DNA of 64,000 nucleotides from Streptomyces mobaraensis (lineage in GTDB: Bacteria; Actinomycetota; Actinomycetes; Streptomycetales; Streptomycetaceae), in assembly GCF_020099395.1 (NCBI RefSeq), contig NZ_CP083590.1, forward strand, positions 7,316,001 to 7,380,000. The letters run 5' to 3'. Position 1 is the first letter of the stretch; each line of letters begins with the position of its first letter. The notes beneath the pieces were generated by a model, which saw only the letters and a list, made by a program, of their open reading frames with translations, ran no database searches and had not been told where the DNA came from. A program made the translations under genes and the position numbers. Below, in pieces: positions 41,609-64,000 of the stretch.

Positions 41609-41911
41609 TCAACCCTCGGGGTTGGCCTCGAGGCAGGTCAGCTCGATCTCGTCGACGAGCGCCTCGTACGTCTTGCCGGTCAGCTGCGCGACGTTCTCCA
41701 TGCCCACCGCCGCCCACCCGGCCAGGCTCATGACGAGCGACCGGAGTCCGTCCGTGCCGAGCCGGGACAGCACGTCGTCGGCCACCCCCAGGGCCTCCTC
41801 CGGCACCCGCTCGGCCGGCTCCAGGCCGACCACCGTCCGCAGCAGGCCGACCGTCACCCGGCTGATCTCGGGCGCGATCGCGTACAGGCGGCGGTCTTCT
41901 TCCTCGTCCAT
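41609..41911 (-). CDS. Small acidic protein of unknown function
   Basis: 100 residues, soluble, all-helical in appearance: ISRVTVGLLRTVVGLEPAERVPEEALGVADDVLSRL and LVMSLAGWAAVGMENVAQLTGKTYEALVDEIEL. Acidic at both ends. No family is recognised. ATG 41911 has AAAGGGAAG upstream and the codon use is typical of the genome, so the gene is probably real. It is the last gene before the siderophore locus and is divergent from argC. Confidence 0.65.
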   Translation of the reverse strand: MDEEEDRRLYAIAPEISRVTVGLLRTVVGLEPAERVPEEALGVADDVLSRLGTDGLRSLVMSLAGWAAVGMENVAQLTGKTYEALVDEIELTCLEANPEG

Positions 41912-44452
<2,541 letters not shown>

Positions 44453-44456
<4 letters not shown>

Positions 44457-45388
44457 ATCCCACCCTTCCCTCGCGGCGCGCAGCCGCCCCCAAAGCCCGG
44501 ACCGTCATCGAGGCGCTGCCGTGGCTGCGCCGCCTCCACGGCAAGACGGTCGTCGTCAAGTTCGGCGGGAACGCCATGGTGGACGAGGAGTTGAAGGCCG
44601 CGTTCGCCGAGGACATGGTGTCGCTCCGGTACGCCGGAGTGCGGCCGGTCGTCGTGCACGGCGGCGGGCCGCAGATCAGCGCGCTGCTCGACCGGCTCGG
44701 CATCGCCTCGGAGTTCACGGCGGGTCTGCGGGTGACCACGCCGGAGGCGATGGACGTCGTCCGGATGGTCCTCGCCGGGCAGGTGCAGCGCGAACTCGTC
44801 GGGCTGATCAACCGGCACGGCCCGTTCGCCGTCGGCCTCACCGGCGAGGACGCGCACACCATGACCGCCGTCCGGCGGCACGCCGAGGTCGACGGCGAGC
44901 CGGTCGACATCGGCCTCGTCGGTGACGTCGTCGCCGTCGACCCGAGCACGGTGGAGGCACTGCTCGACCGCGGCCGGATCCCCGTCGTCTCGCCGGTCGC
45001 CCGGGGCGCGGACGGCGAGGTGTACAACGTCAACGCCGACCTTGCCGCCGCCGCGCTCGCGGGGGCGCTCGGCGCCGAGAAACTGGTCGTCCTCACCGAC
45101 GTCGAGGGGCTCTACGCGGACTGGCCGCACAGCGACGACGTCATCAGCCGCCTCACCGCGAGCGACCTGGAGGCGCTGCTCCCCGCCCTGTCGAGCGGCA
45201 TGGTCCCCAAGATGGAGGGCTGTCTGCGGGCCGTCCGGGGCGGGGTGGGCGCGGCGCACGTGCTGGACGGCCGGGTGCCGCACTCGCTGCTGCTGGAGGT
45301 GTTCACGGACGAGGCGGTGGGGACGACCGTGGTGCCCGATCCGCCGCCGGGCGTGCCGGAAGACGCGCTGGTGGAGGTGACCGCGTGA
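44453..45388 (+). CDS. argB: Acetylglutamate kinase
   Basis: 311 residues of the amino-acid kinase fold. The phosphate-binding [10 protein letters not shown] (Lys35) and [10 protein letters not shown] (68-72) motifs are intact, as is the C-terminal [13 protein letters not shown]-site segment. ArgB phosphorylates N-acetylglutamate, the normally arginine-inhibited step. ATG 44453 overlaps the argJ stop (ATGA). Whether this copy retains arginine feedback cannot be judged by eye and would matter for a siderophore-dedicated pathway. Confidence 0.95.
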
Positions 45389-46572
45389 CCGGGGACGGCA
45401 CCCGTACGCCGGGCGAGCGGCTGGCCGACCGCTGGCGGGGCGCGCTGATGGACACCTACGGCACACCCCCGCTGGCGCTGGTCGGCGGGGAGGGGGCGAC
45501 GGTCCGGGACGCCGACGGGCGGACGTACGTCGACTTCGTCGGCGGCATCGCCGTCAACGCGCTCGGCCATGCACATCCGGCCGTCGTCCGCGCGGTCTCG
45601 GAGCAGATCGCCACCCTGGGCCACGTGTCCAACCTCTATATGGCCGAGCCCCCGGTGGCCCTGGCCGAGCGGCTGCTGGAGCTGGCCGGCCGCGACGGAC
45701 GCGTCTACTTCTGCAACTCCGGGGCGGAGGCGGTCGAGGCCGCGTTCAAGATCGCCCGGCGGACCGGGCGGCCGCGCATCGTCGCCGCGCGGGGCGGGTT
45801 CCACGGCCGGACGATGGGCGCCCTCGCGCTCACCGGCCAGCCGGCCAAACAGGAGCCCTTCCTCCCGCTCCCCGGCGACGTCACCCACGTCCCGTACGGC
45901 GACACCGAAGCCCTGCGCGCCGCCGTCACGGAACAGACCGCCGCCGTGTTCCTGGAGCCGGTGCAGGGCGAGAACGGCGTCGTCGTCCCGCCGCCCGGCT
46001 ACCTCGCCGCCGCCCGCGAGATCACCGACGCGGCGGGAGCTCTGCTCGTCCTGGACGAGGTGCAGACGGGCATCGGCCGCACCGGGCACTGGTTCGCCCA
46101 CCAGGCGGACGGCGTGGTGCCCGATGTGATGACCCTGGCCAAGGGGCTCGGCGGCGGGCTGCCGATCGGGGCCACCGTGGCCTTCGGCGACGCGGCCGGG
46201 CTGCTGTCGCCCGGGCAGCACGGCTCGACGTTCGGCGGCAACCCGGTGTCCTGTGCCGCCGCCCTGGCGGTGCTCGACACGCTGGAGAAGGAGGACGTCC
46301 TCGCCCATGTCCGGCGGATGGGGGAGCGGTTGACGGCCGGAGCCCGGGCGTCCGGTCATCCGCTGCTGCGCGCGGTGCGCGGGGCCGGGCTGCTGCTCGG
46401 GCTCGTCCTGGAGCGGCCGGTGGCCGTACAGGTGCAGCGGGCGGCCCTGGAGGCGGGCTTCCTGGTGAACGCGACGGGCCCGGACGTCGTCCGGTTGGCG
46501 CCGCCGCTCGTGATCGGGCGGGAACAAGTCGACGCCTTCGTGCGGGCGTTGCCCCGGATGCTGGACGTCTGA
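45385..46572 (+). CDS. argD: Acetylornithine aminotransferase
   Basis: 395 residues of the class III PLP aminotransferase family. The PLP Lys253 is in [16 protein letters not shown]; upstream are [18 protein letters not shown] and the [14 protein letters not shown] motif with the PLP-nitrogen-binding Asp. It converts N-acetylglutamate semialdehyde to N-acetylornithine. The GTG start overlaps the argB stop. A strong hairpin follows 17 bases after the stop, so the operon ends here: no argR, argG or argH follows. Confidence 0.95.
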   Translation: MTGDGTRTPGERLADRWRGALMDTYGTPPLALVGGEGATVRDADGRTYVDFVGGIAVNALGHAHPAVVRAVSEQIATLGHVSNLYMAEPPVALAERLLELAGRDGRVYFCNSGAEAVEAAFKIARRTGRPRIVAARGGFHGRTMGALALTGQPAKQEPFLPLPGDVTHVPYGDTEALRAAVTEQTAAVFLEPVQGENGVVVPPPGYLAAAREITDAAGALLVLDEVQTGIGRTGHWFAHQADGVVPDVMTLAKGLGGGLPIGATVAFGDAAGLLSPGQHGSTFGGNPVSCAAALAVLDTLEKEDVLAHVRRMGERLTAGARASGHPLLRAVRGAGLLLGLVLERPVAVQVQRAALEAGFLVNATGPDVVRLAPPLVIGREQVDAFVRALPRMLDV

Positions 46573-46588
46573 GCTCTCCGGGAAAGGC

Positions 46589-46626
46589 GGGCCGGGAGGG
46601 GCGCGGTGACGCGTGCCTCCCGGCCC
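46589..46626 (+). terminator. Strong terminator hairpin after argD
   Basis: Perfect 11-base arms (GGGCCGGGAGG and its complement) enclose 16 bases that can themselves pair through CGCG/CGCG. It separates the arg operon from the siderophore operon promoter. Confidence 0.85.
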
Positions 46627-46687
46627 GTTCGCCGTCCCGCGAGCCGCTCGCCAAGGGGCCTCTGGGACGCGAGATCTGACGGTGGAC

Positions 46688-46730
46688 TTGACACCTGACC
46701 TGCTGAGAAAGTTAGGTTAGGCATACCTAA
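46688..46730 (+). promoter_or_regulatory. Iron-regulated promoter: -35 plus near-consensus iron box over the -10
   Basis: TTGACA lies at 46688-46693. The 19-base iron box TTAGGTTAGGCATACCTAA (46712-46730) agrees with the DmdR/IdeR consensus at 17 of 19 positions and covers the -10 region 18 bases after the -35. Iron-bound DmdR would block RNA polymerase; iron starvation would release the operon. The first gene starts 90 bases downstream. Confidence 0.88.
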
Positions 46731-46820
46731 TCAACGATTGCGCGGGTTGCCCTTCCCGACCCATGCCCGGCCGACACGGCCGTCAAGGCCGGGACCGGGC
46801 GGTACGACGAGAGGATGAGC

Positions 46821-48227
46821 ATGTCGGCACGGCGCGGGGACAGCGCGAACACGGCGGGCGCCCCCATCGAGGATCTGGTCGGCATAGGCTTCGGTCCCGC
46901 CAACCTGGCCCTCGCCATCGCGATCGACGACCACAACCGCCGGGCCCCGGACAGCGCGATCCGCGCGGGCTTCGTGGAGCGCCAGGAGCGCTTCGGCTGG
47001 CACCGCGGAATGCTCCTCGAGGGTGCCACCATGCAGGTGTCCTTCCTCAAGGACCTGGTCACCATGCGGGACCCCAGCAGCCGCTTCTCCTTCCTGTGCT
47101 ACCTGCGGGACCGCGGCCGGCTCGCCGACTTCATCAACCAGAAGACGTTCTTCCCCACCCGCATCGAGTTCCACGACTACCTGGAGTGGTGCGCCGCCGC
47201 GTTCGGCTCCGCCGTGGAGTACGGCCGCACCGCGACCGCCGTGCGCGCGGTCGGGGGCGGCGGCACGGTGGAGGCCGTGGACGTCGTCTCACGGTCCGTC
47301 GGGGACCCGGCCGACGAGACCGTGCGGCGCACCCGCAACCTCTCCGTCGGCACCGGCCTCACCCCCCGCCTCCCCGAAGGCGTCGCCCTCGGGCCGCACC
47401 TCTGGCACAACCGCGACCTGCTGTTCCGCGCCGCCGAGCCGGCCGCCCGCCGGCACCGCCGGTTCGTGGTCGTCGGCGCCGGCCAGTCCGCCGCCGAGAG
47501 CGCCGAGTACCTGCACCGCACCTTCCCCGACGCCGAGGTCTGCGCGGTCTTCTCCCGCTACGGCTACAGCCCGGCCGACGACAGCCCCTTCGCCAACCGC
47601 ATCTTCGACCCGGCCGCCGTCGACCACTTCTACGACGCCCCCGAGGACGTCAAGCGGACGCTGCTGGGCTACCACCGCAACACCAACTACTCCGTGGTCG
47701 ACGGCGAGCTCATCGAGCAGCTCTACCGCACCGCCTACCAGGAGAAGGTCCAGGGCCGCGAGCGGCTGCGGATCCTCAACACCAGCCGGCTCACCGCCGT
47801 CGAGGACCTGCCGGACGGCGCCCGCGCGGTGATCCGCTCCCTGACCTCCGGGGAAACGTTCACGCTGGACTGCGACGCCGTGGTGTTCGCCACCGGCTAC
47901 CACGCGGCCGACCCTCGCGAACTCCTCGGCGACCTCGCCGCCGAGTGCCTCACCGACGAGCAGGGCCGGCTGCGCGTGGACCGGGACCACCGCGTCCTGA
48001 CCACCGACCGGGTCCGCGTCGGCATCTACCTCCAGGGCGGCACCGAGCACACCCACGGCATCACCTCCTCCCTGCTCTCCACCCTGGCCGTCCGCTCCGG
48101 CGAGATCTGCGACTCGCTGCTGCTGCGCCGCACCGAGCGGGACGTCCTCGCGGGCCGGGCCGGAGGACGGGCCGACGCCGCCGAGACCGCCGGCACCGCG
48201 GGCACCGTCGCCACGCCCGTCGGCTGA
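46821..48227 (+). CDS. L-ornithine N5-monooxygenase (siderophore hydroxylase)
   Basis: 468 residues of the SidA/PvdA/CchB N-hydroxylase family. The FAD motif GIGFGPANLALA (21-32), the NADPH motif VVVGAGQSAAESAEY (219 on) and the C-terminal VFATGYH (about 357) are intact, and the substrate loop includes MQVSFLKDLVTMRDPSS. It makes N5-hydroxyornithine, the hydroxamate precursor. ATG 46821 is chosen because GAGAGG lies six bases before it; ATG 46815 would leave no spacing. It is the first gene of the iron-box operon, downstream of an operon that supplies ornithine. Confidence 0.93.
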   Translation: MSARRGDSANTAGAPIEDLVGIGFGPANLALAIAIDDHNRRAPDSAIRAGFVERQERFGWHRGMLLEGATMQVSFLKDLVTMRDPSSRFSFLCYLRDRGRLADFINQKTFFPTRIEFHDYLEWCAAAFGSAVEYGRTATAVRAVGGGGTVEAVDVVSRSVGDPADETVRRTRNLSVGTGLTPRLPEGVALGPHLWHNRDLLFRAAEPAARRHRRFVVVGAGQSAAESAEYLHRTFPDAEVCAVFSRYGYSPADDSPFANRIFDPAAVDHFYDAPEDVKRTLLGYHRNTNYSVVDGELIEQLYRTAYQEKVQGRERLRILNTSRLTAVEDLPDGARAVIRSLTSGETFTLDCDAVVFATGYHAADPRELLGDLAAECLTDEQGRLRVDRDHRVLTTDRVRVGIYLQGGTEHTHGITSSLLSTLAVRSGEICDSLLLRRTERDVLAGRAGGRADAAETAGTAGTVATPVG

Positions 48228-48264
48228 ACTCCCCCCACCCCAAGCCCCCATCCAAGGACTCCGC

Positions 48265-48504
48265 ATGCCCGCGACCCCCGTCCCGATCGACACCCTCCGG
48301 CTCGACGTGGCCGACGTCCTCGGCGAGGACCCCGCCGACCTGCCGGACGACGAGGACCTGCGCGACCTGGGACTCGACTCGATCCGGCTGATGAGCCTGG
48401 TGGAACGCTGGCGGGCCCGCGGCCTGGCCGCCGACTTCACGGAACTCGCCGAGGCCGAGCCCACCCTGCGCGGCTGGCACACCCTGCTCACCGCCGGCGT
48501 CTGA
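48265..48504 (+). CDS. Free-standing aryl-carrier-like protein (phosphopantetheine carrier)
   Basis: 79 residues, one carrier domain. The 4'-phosphopantetheine site is DLRDLGLDSIRLMSLVERW with Ser39. The sequence resembles the C-terminal ArCP domain of isochorismatase EntB/DhbB (VERWRARGL, then TLRGWHTLL) more than peptidyl carriers. In siderophore systems this protein holds salicylate or 2,3-dihydroxybenzoate for the first condensation domain. No isochorismatase domain and no aryl-acid genes are in the window. Ribosome binding site AAGGAC. Confidence 0.85.
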   Translation: MPATPVPIDTLRLDVADVLGEDPADLPDDEDLRDLGLDSIRLMSLVERWRARGLAADFTELAEAEPTLRGWHTLLTAGV

Positions 48505-48618
48505 CGCCCTCCCCGCCTCACTCCGCACCACACCGGGCCGTGGGCACCACTTCAGGCCCTTCGCGCCACGCCGGGCACACGCCCGCCGAGCCCATACCGC
48601 ACCCGCTCAAGGAGAACC

Positions 48619-49614
48619 ATGAACACCCGTCCCGTCCGTAGCGGCCGCAAGGCCGGCCGCAGCCGCGTCGCGGCCGTCCTCGCCGCGGCCGCCCTGCTCA
48701 CCGTGAGCGCCTGCGGCAGCGACGACTCGTCCGACGACGCCAAGTCCGCGGCGGGCGACGGCGGGAAGCGGGTGATCGAGACGACCGACGGCAAGGTGAC
48801 GGTCCCCGCGAAGGCCGAGCGCATCGTCAGCATCTCCTACGCCACCGGCGCCTTGCTCGACCTCGGCGTCGAGCCGGTCGGCACCAGCGCCATCGACGAG
48901 AACAACCCGATGGAACTGCTGCCCTCGCAGAAGGAACAGGGCAAGAAGATCACCTCGATCGGCTCCGGCATCGAGACCAACATCGAGAAGGTCGCCTCGC
49001 TCAAGCCCGACCTGATCATCGTCGAGGGCGCCGCCGCGTTCGACTGGAAGATCAACCGGCTCAAGGGCATCGCCCCCACCCTCTACTTCGGCATCAAGAC
49101 CCCCGGCGACCTCTACAACGCCCAGGAGAAGATCGCGCAGGCCGTCGGCAAGGAGGACGCCCTCAACAAGCTGAAGGCGACCTACAAGGAGAAGGCCGAC
49201 AAGATCAAGTCGAGCTACGCCGACAAGCTCAAGTCCGTGAAGTGGGCCCTCGCCTCCTCCTACGGCAACGGCGAGTTCCTCGTGGACACCCGCACCTCCT
49301 GGGTGGGCCGCATCCTCGCCGACGTCGGCGCGAACTTCTCCAAGGCGTCCGCCGAGGGCAAGGAGCACGAGGTCACCTACTCCCAGGAGAAGATCGACGT
49401 CCTCTCCGACGCCGACGTCATCCTCGTCCCGCGCATGGCGGCCACCGGCGAGGTGCCCAAGGAGACCAAGGAACTCCAGGACAAGCCCTCCTGGAAGCTG
49501 CTGAAGGCGGCCAAGGACGACCACGTGCTGCCCGTCACCTACGCCACCAGCGACCGCTACGGCACCTCGATCGACGTCCTCGACCAGATCGAGAAGATCC
49601 TCAAGAGCCTGTAG
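48619..49614 (+). CDS. Siderophore-binding lipoprotein (ABC transporter substrate-binding protein)
   Basis: 331 residues. Signal peptide with lipobox LLTVSAC, lipidated Cys32, then an Asp/Ser-rich linker. The mature protein has the FhuD/FepB type III binding-protein plan: [23 protein letters not shown] at the first lobe, a long linker helix (about 150-205) and [17 protein letters not shown] in the second lobe. It would capture the ferric siderophore outside the membrane. Permease and ATPase genes are not in the window. The ATG has AAGGAG upstream. Confidence 0.9.
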   Translation: MNTRPVRSGRKAGRSRVAAVLAAAALLTVSACGSDDSSDDAKSAAGDGGKRVIETTDGKVTVPAKAERIVSISYATGALLDLGVEPVGTSAIDENNPMELLPSQKEQGKKITSIGSGIETNIEKVASLKPDLIIVEGAAAFDWKINRLKGIAPTLYFGIKTPGDLYNAQEKIAQAVGKEDALNKLKATYKEKADKIKSSYADKLKSVKWALASSYGNGEFLVDTRTSWVGRILADVGANFSKASAEGKEHEVTYSQEKIDVLSDADVILVPRMAATGEVPKETKELQDKPSWKLLKAAKDDHVLPVTYATSDRYGTSIDVLDQIEKILKSL

Positions 49615-49650
49615 GCCGACGGGGGTTCGCCCCCCGGACCCCGCGCACCG

Positions 49651-49680
49651 GGGCCCGCCGCCGGTCCGGCCGGCGGGCCC
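49651..49680 (+). terminator. Hairpin between the lipoprotein gene and the NRPS gene
   Basis: GGGCCCGCCG and its complement flank a ten-base CCGGTCCGGC loop that is itself nearly palindromic. The hairpin is positioned to attenuate transcription into the NRPS, or to terminate it if the NRPS has its own promoter; no promoter is evident in the 55 bases that follow. Confidence 0.6.
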
Positions 49681-49735
49681 TCGAACCCGTACCTCCCCCA
49701 CCCCCCCACCCTCCACGAACGACCCGGAAGGCGCC

Positions 49736-62748
<13,013 letters not shown>

Positions 62749-62752
<4 letters not shown>

Positions 62753-64000
62753 ACCCCGGCCAGCCGATGAGCCACGACCAGCAGCCCACCGCCCCCACTC
62801 CCTCCTGGACCGAGAACCCCACCATGAACGACGCCACCGCACCGACCCAGGCCGACTCCGCAGCGGGGTCCGCGCTGGAGGACGTCTACCCCCTGTCCTC
62901 CCTCCAGGAGGGCCTCCTCTTCCACGCCGTCTACGACGAGGACGCCCGCGACGTCTACGTCGTCCAGTCCCACCTCGACCTCGAAGGCCCGCTGGAGACC
63001 GCCGACTTGGCGGCCGCCGCCGACGCCCTGCTGCGCCGCCACGCCAACCTCCGCGCCGGTTTCTGGTACGACGACGGCGAGGAGCCCGTCCAGTTCGTCC
63101 CGCGCGACGTCGACACCCCCGTGCGCGAACGCGACCTCACCGCCCTCGCCGGCGACGCGGCGGCCCAGGAGGACGCGGTCCGCGCGGCCATGGCCGAGGA
63201 CTGGAACCACCGCTTCGACCTCGCCGAACCGCCCCTGCTGCGGCTCACCCTGCTGCGCCTGGACGCGGACCGCGCCCGCCTGGTCATCACCTGCCACCAC
63301 CTCCTCCTCGACGGCTGGTCCATGCCGATCCTGGTCCGGGAGCTGCTCACCCTCGTCGGCACGCGTGGCGACCTCGCCGCCCTGCCGCCCGTCCGCCCCT
63401 ACCGCGACCACCTCGAACTGCTCGCCACCCGCGATACCGAGGCCGCCCGCCGGGCCTGGGCCGCCGCCCTCGACGGGTTCACCGAGCCCCACCCGGTGGC
63501 CCCCGGCGCCGCGCTCGGCGCGGCCGTCGAACCCGGTACCGTCGAGACCGAGGCGGGGCCCGAACTCACCGCCGCCGTCACCTCCGTGGCCCGCGCGCGC
63601 GGCCTGACCCTCGGCAACGTCGCCCACACCCTCTGGGGCGTCCTCGTCGGCTCCCTCACCGGCGCCACCGACGTCGTCAGCGGCACCACCGTCTCCGGCC
63701 GCCCGGCCGACCTGCCCGGCGCCGACACCATGGTCGGCCTGTTCATCAACACCCTGCCGGTCCGCGTCCGCCTCGCCCCCGACGCGACGCTCGCGAGCAC
63801 CGCCGCCGCCGTCCAGGCCGACCAGGCCGCCCTCATGGACCACCAGCACCTCGGCCTCGGCGGCATCCAGCGGCTCACGGCCGTCGACGGGCCGCTGTTC
63901 GACACCCTGCTGGTCGTCGAGAACTACAGCGGCAGCGACGACGTCTCCGACACCCTCGGCGCGGCAGCCACGGGCAGCGGGCTGCGCGTCACCGGGCTCG
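62749..64000 (+). CDS. Downstream siderophore NRPS, first condensation domain (partial, runs off the right edge)
   Basis: The ATG overlaps the previous stop (ATGA). 417 residues are visible with no stop. After a 25-residue polar leader (a second ATG at 62824 is a possible start) the acceptor-like docking and C-domain start reads [21 protein letters not shown]. The catalytic HHLLLDGWS begins at residue 183, and the DFDxR-side region contains [29 protein letters not shown], typical of a C domain that accepts a D-configured donor from an E domain. It would continue the chain after D-Ser. Confidence 0.92.

Overview
High GC content, codons that almost always end in G or C, many GTG starts, GTGA/ATGA stop-start overlaps, purine-rich ribosome binding sites and two copies of a dispersed intergenic repeat all point to an actinomycete. 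The gene families (paired roadblock proteins, CGNR regulator, SpoIIE phosphatase with an anti-sigma-like ATPase, giant NRPS with DmdR/IdeR-type iron boxes) point to Streptomyces. The species cannot be named from the sequence alone.

Region 1 (1-41.9 kb) is an accessory, chromosome-arm-like patchwork of small transcription units. It holds a NarK-type nitrate/nitrite transporter, a FUSC-type exporter, a DJ-1/PfpI protein, a baeRF-type stress protein, two DMT permeases and a Nudix hydrolase. A LysR regulator is divergent from two alpha/beta hydrolases. Two roadblock/LC7 proteins form a pair. A double-domain Lrp regulator is divergent from an EmrB/QacA-type exporter. Further genes encode a 2OG-Fe(II) oxygenase, RlmG, KptA, an MFS permease, an autoregulated winged-helix/membrane-protein pair, an ADP-ribosylglycohydrolase, and a CGNR regulator divergent from an EntS-like exporter. 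Then come secreted proteins, two cysteine-rich mini-proteins, a flavohemoglobin, an ArsR regulator divergent from an MFS exporter, an SMI1/KNR4 protein, two methyltransferases, a GH18 chitinase-like protein, a PAS-GAF-SpoIIE-HATPase phosphatase and a CPA2 antiporter.

Region 2 (about 42.1-64.0 kb, continuing past the right edge) is a siderophore biosynthetic locus. An iron box precedes a complete, translationally coupled argC-argJ-argB-argD operon that makes ornithine. A strong terminator follows, then a second near-consensus iron box lying over a promoter. That promoter drives an L-ornithine N5-monooxygenase, a free-standing aryl-carrier-like protein, a siderophore-binding lipoprotein and a 4338-residue NRPS. 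The NRPS reads C-A(Ser)-T-E-C-A(basic residue, probably Orn)-T-C-A(Ser)-T-E. The next NRPS gene overlaps it by ATGA and is cut by the window edge inside its first C domain.

Taken together, iron starvation would release the Fe-boxes, make ornithine locally, hydroxylate part of it, and assemble an aryl-capped D-Ser-Orn-D-Ser-(hydroxy)ornithine peptide of catecholate/phenolate-hydroxamate type. The architecture matches what I recall of the qinichelin (qch) locus of Streptomyces sp. MBT76, which was reported to carry its own ornithine operon and to take its catechol from another cluster; no aryl-acid genes are visible here either. The most unusual feature is a roughly 190-residue insertion, built of 65-residue tandem repeats, inside the first epimerization domain.
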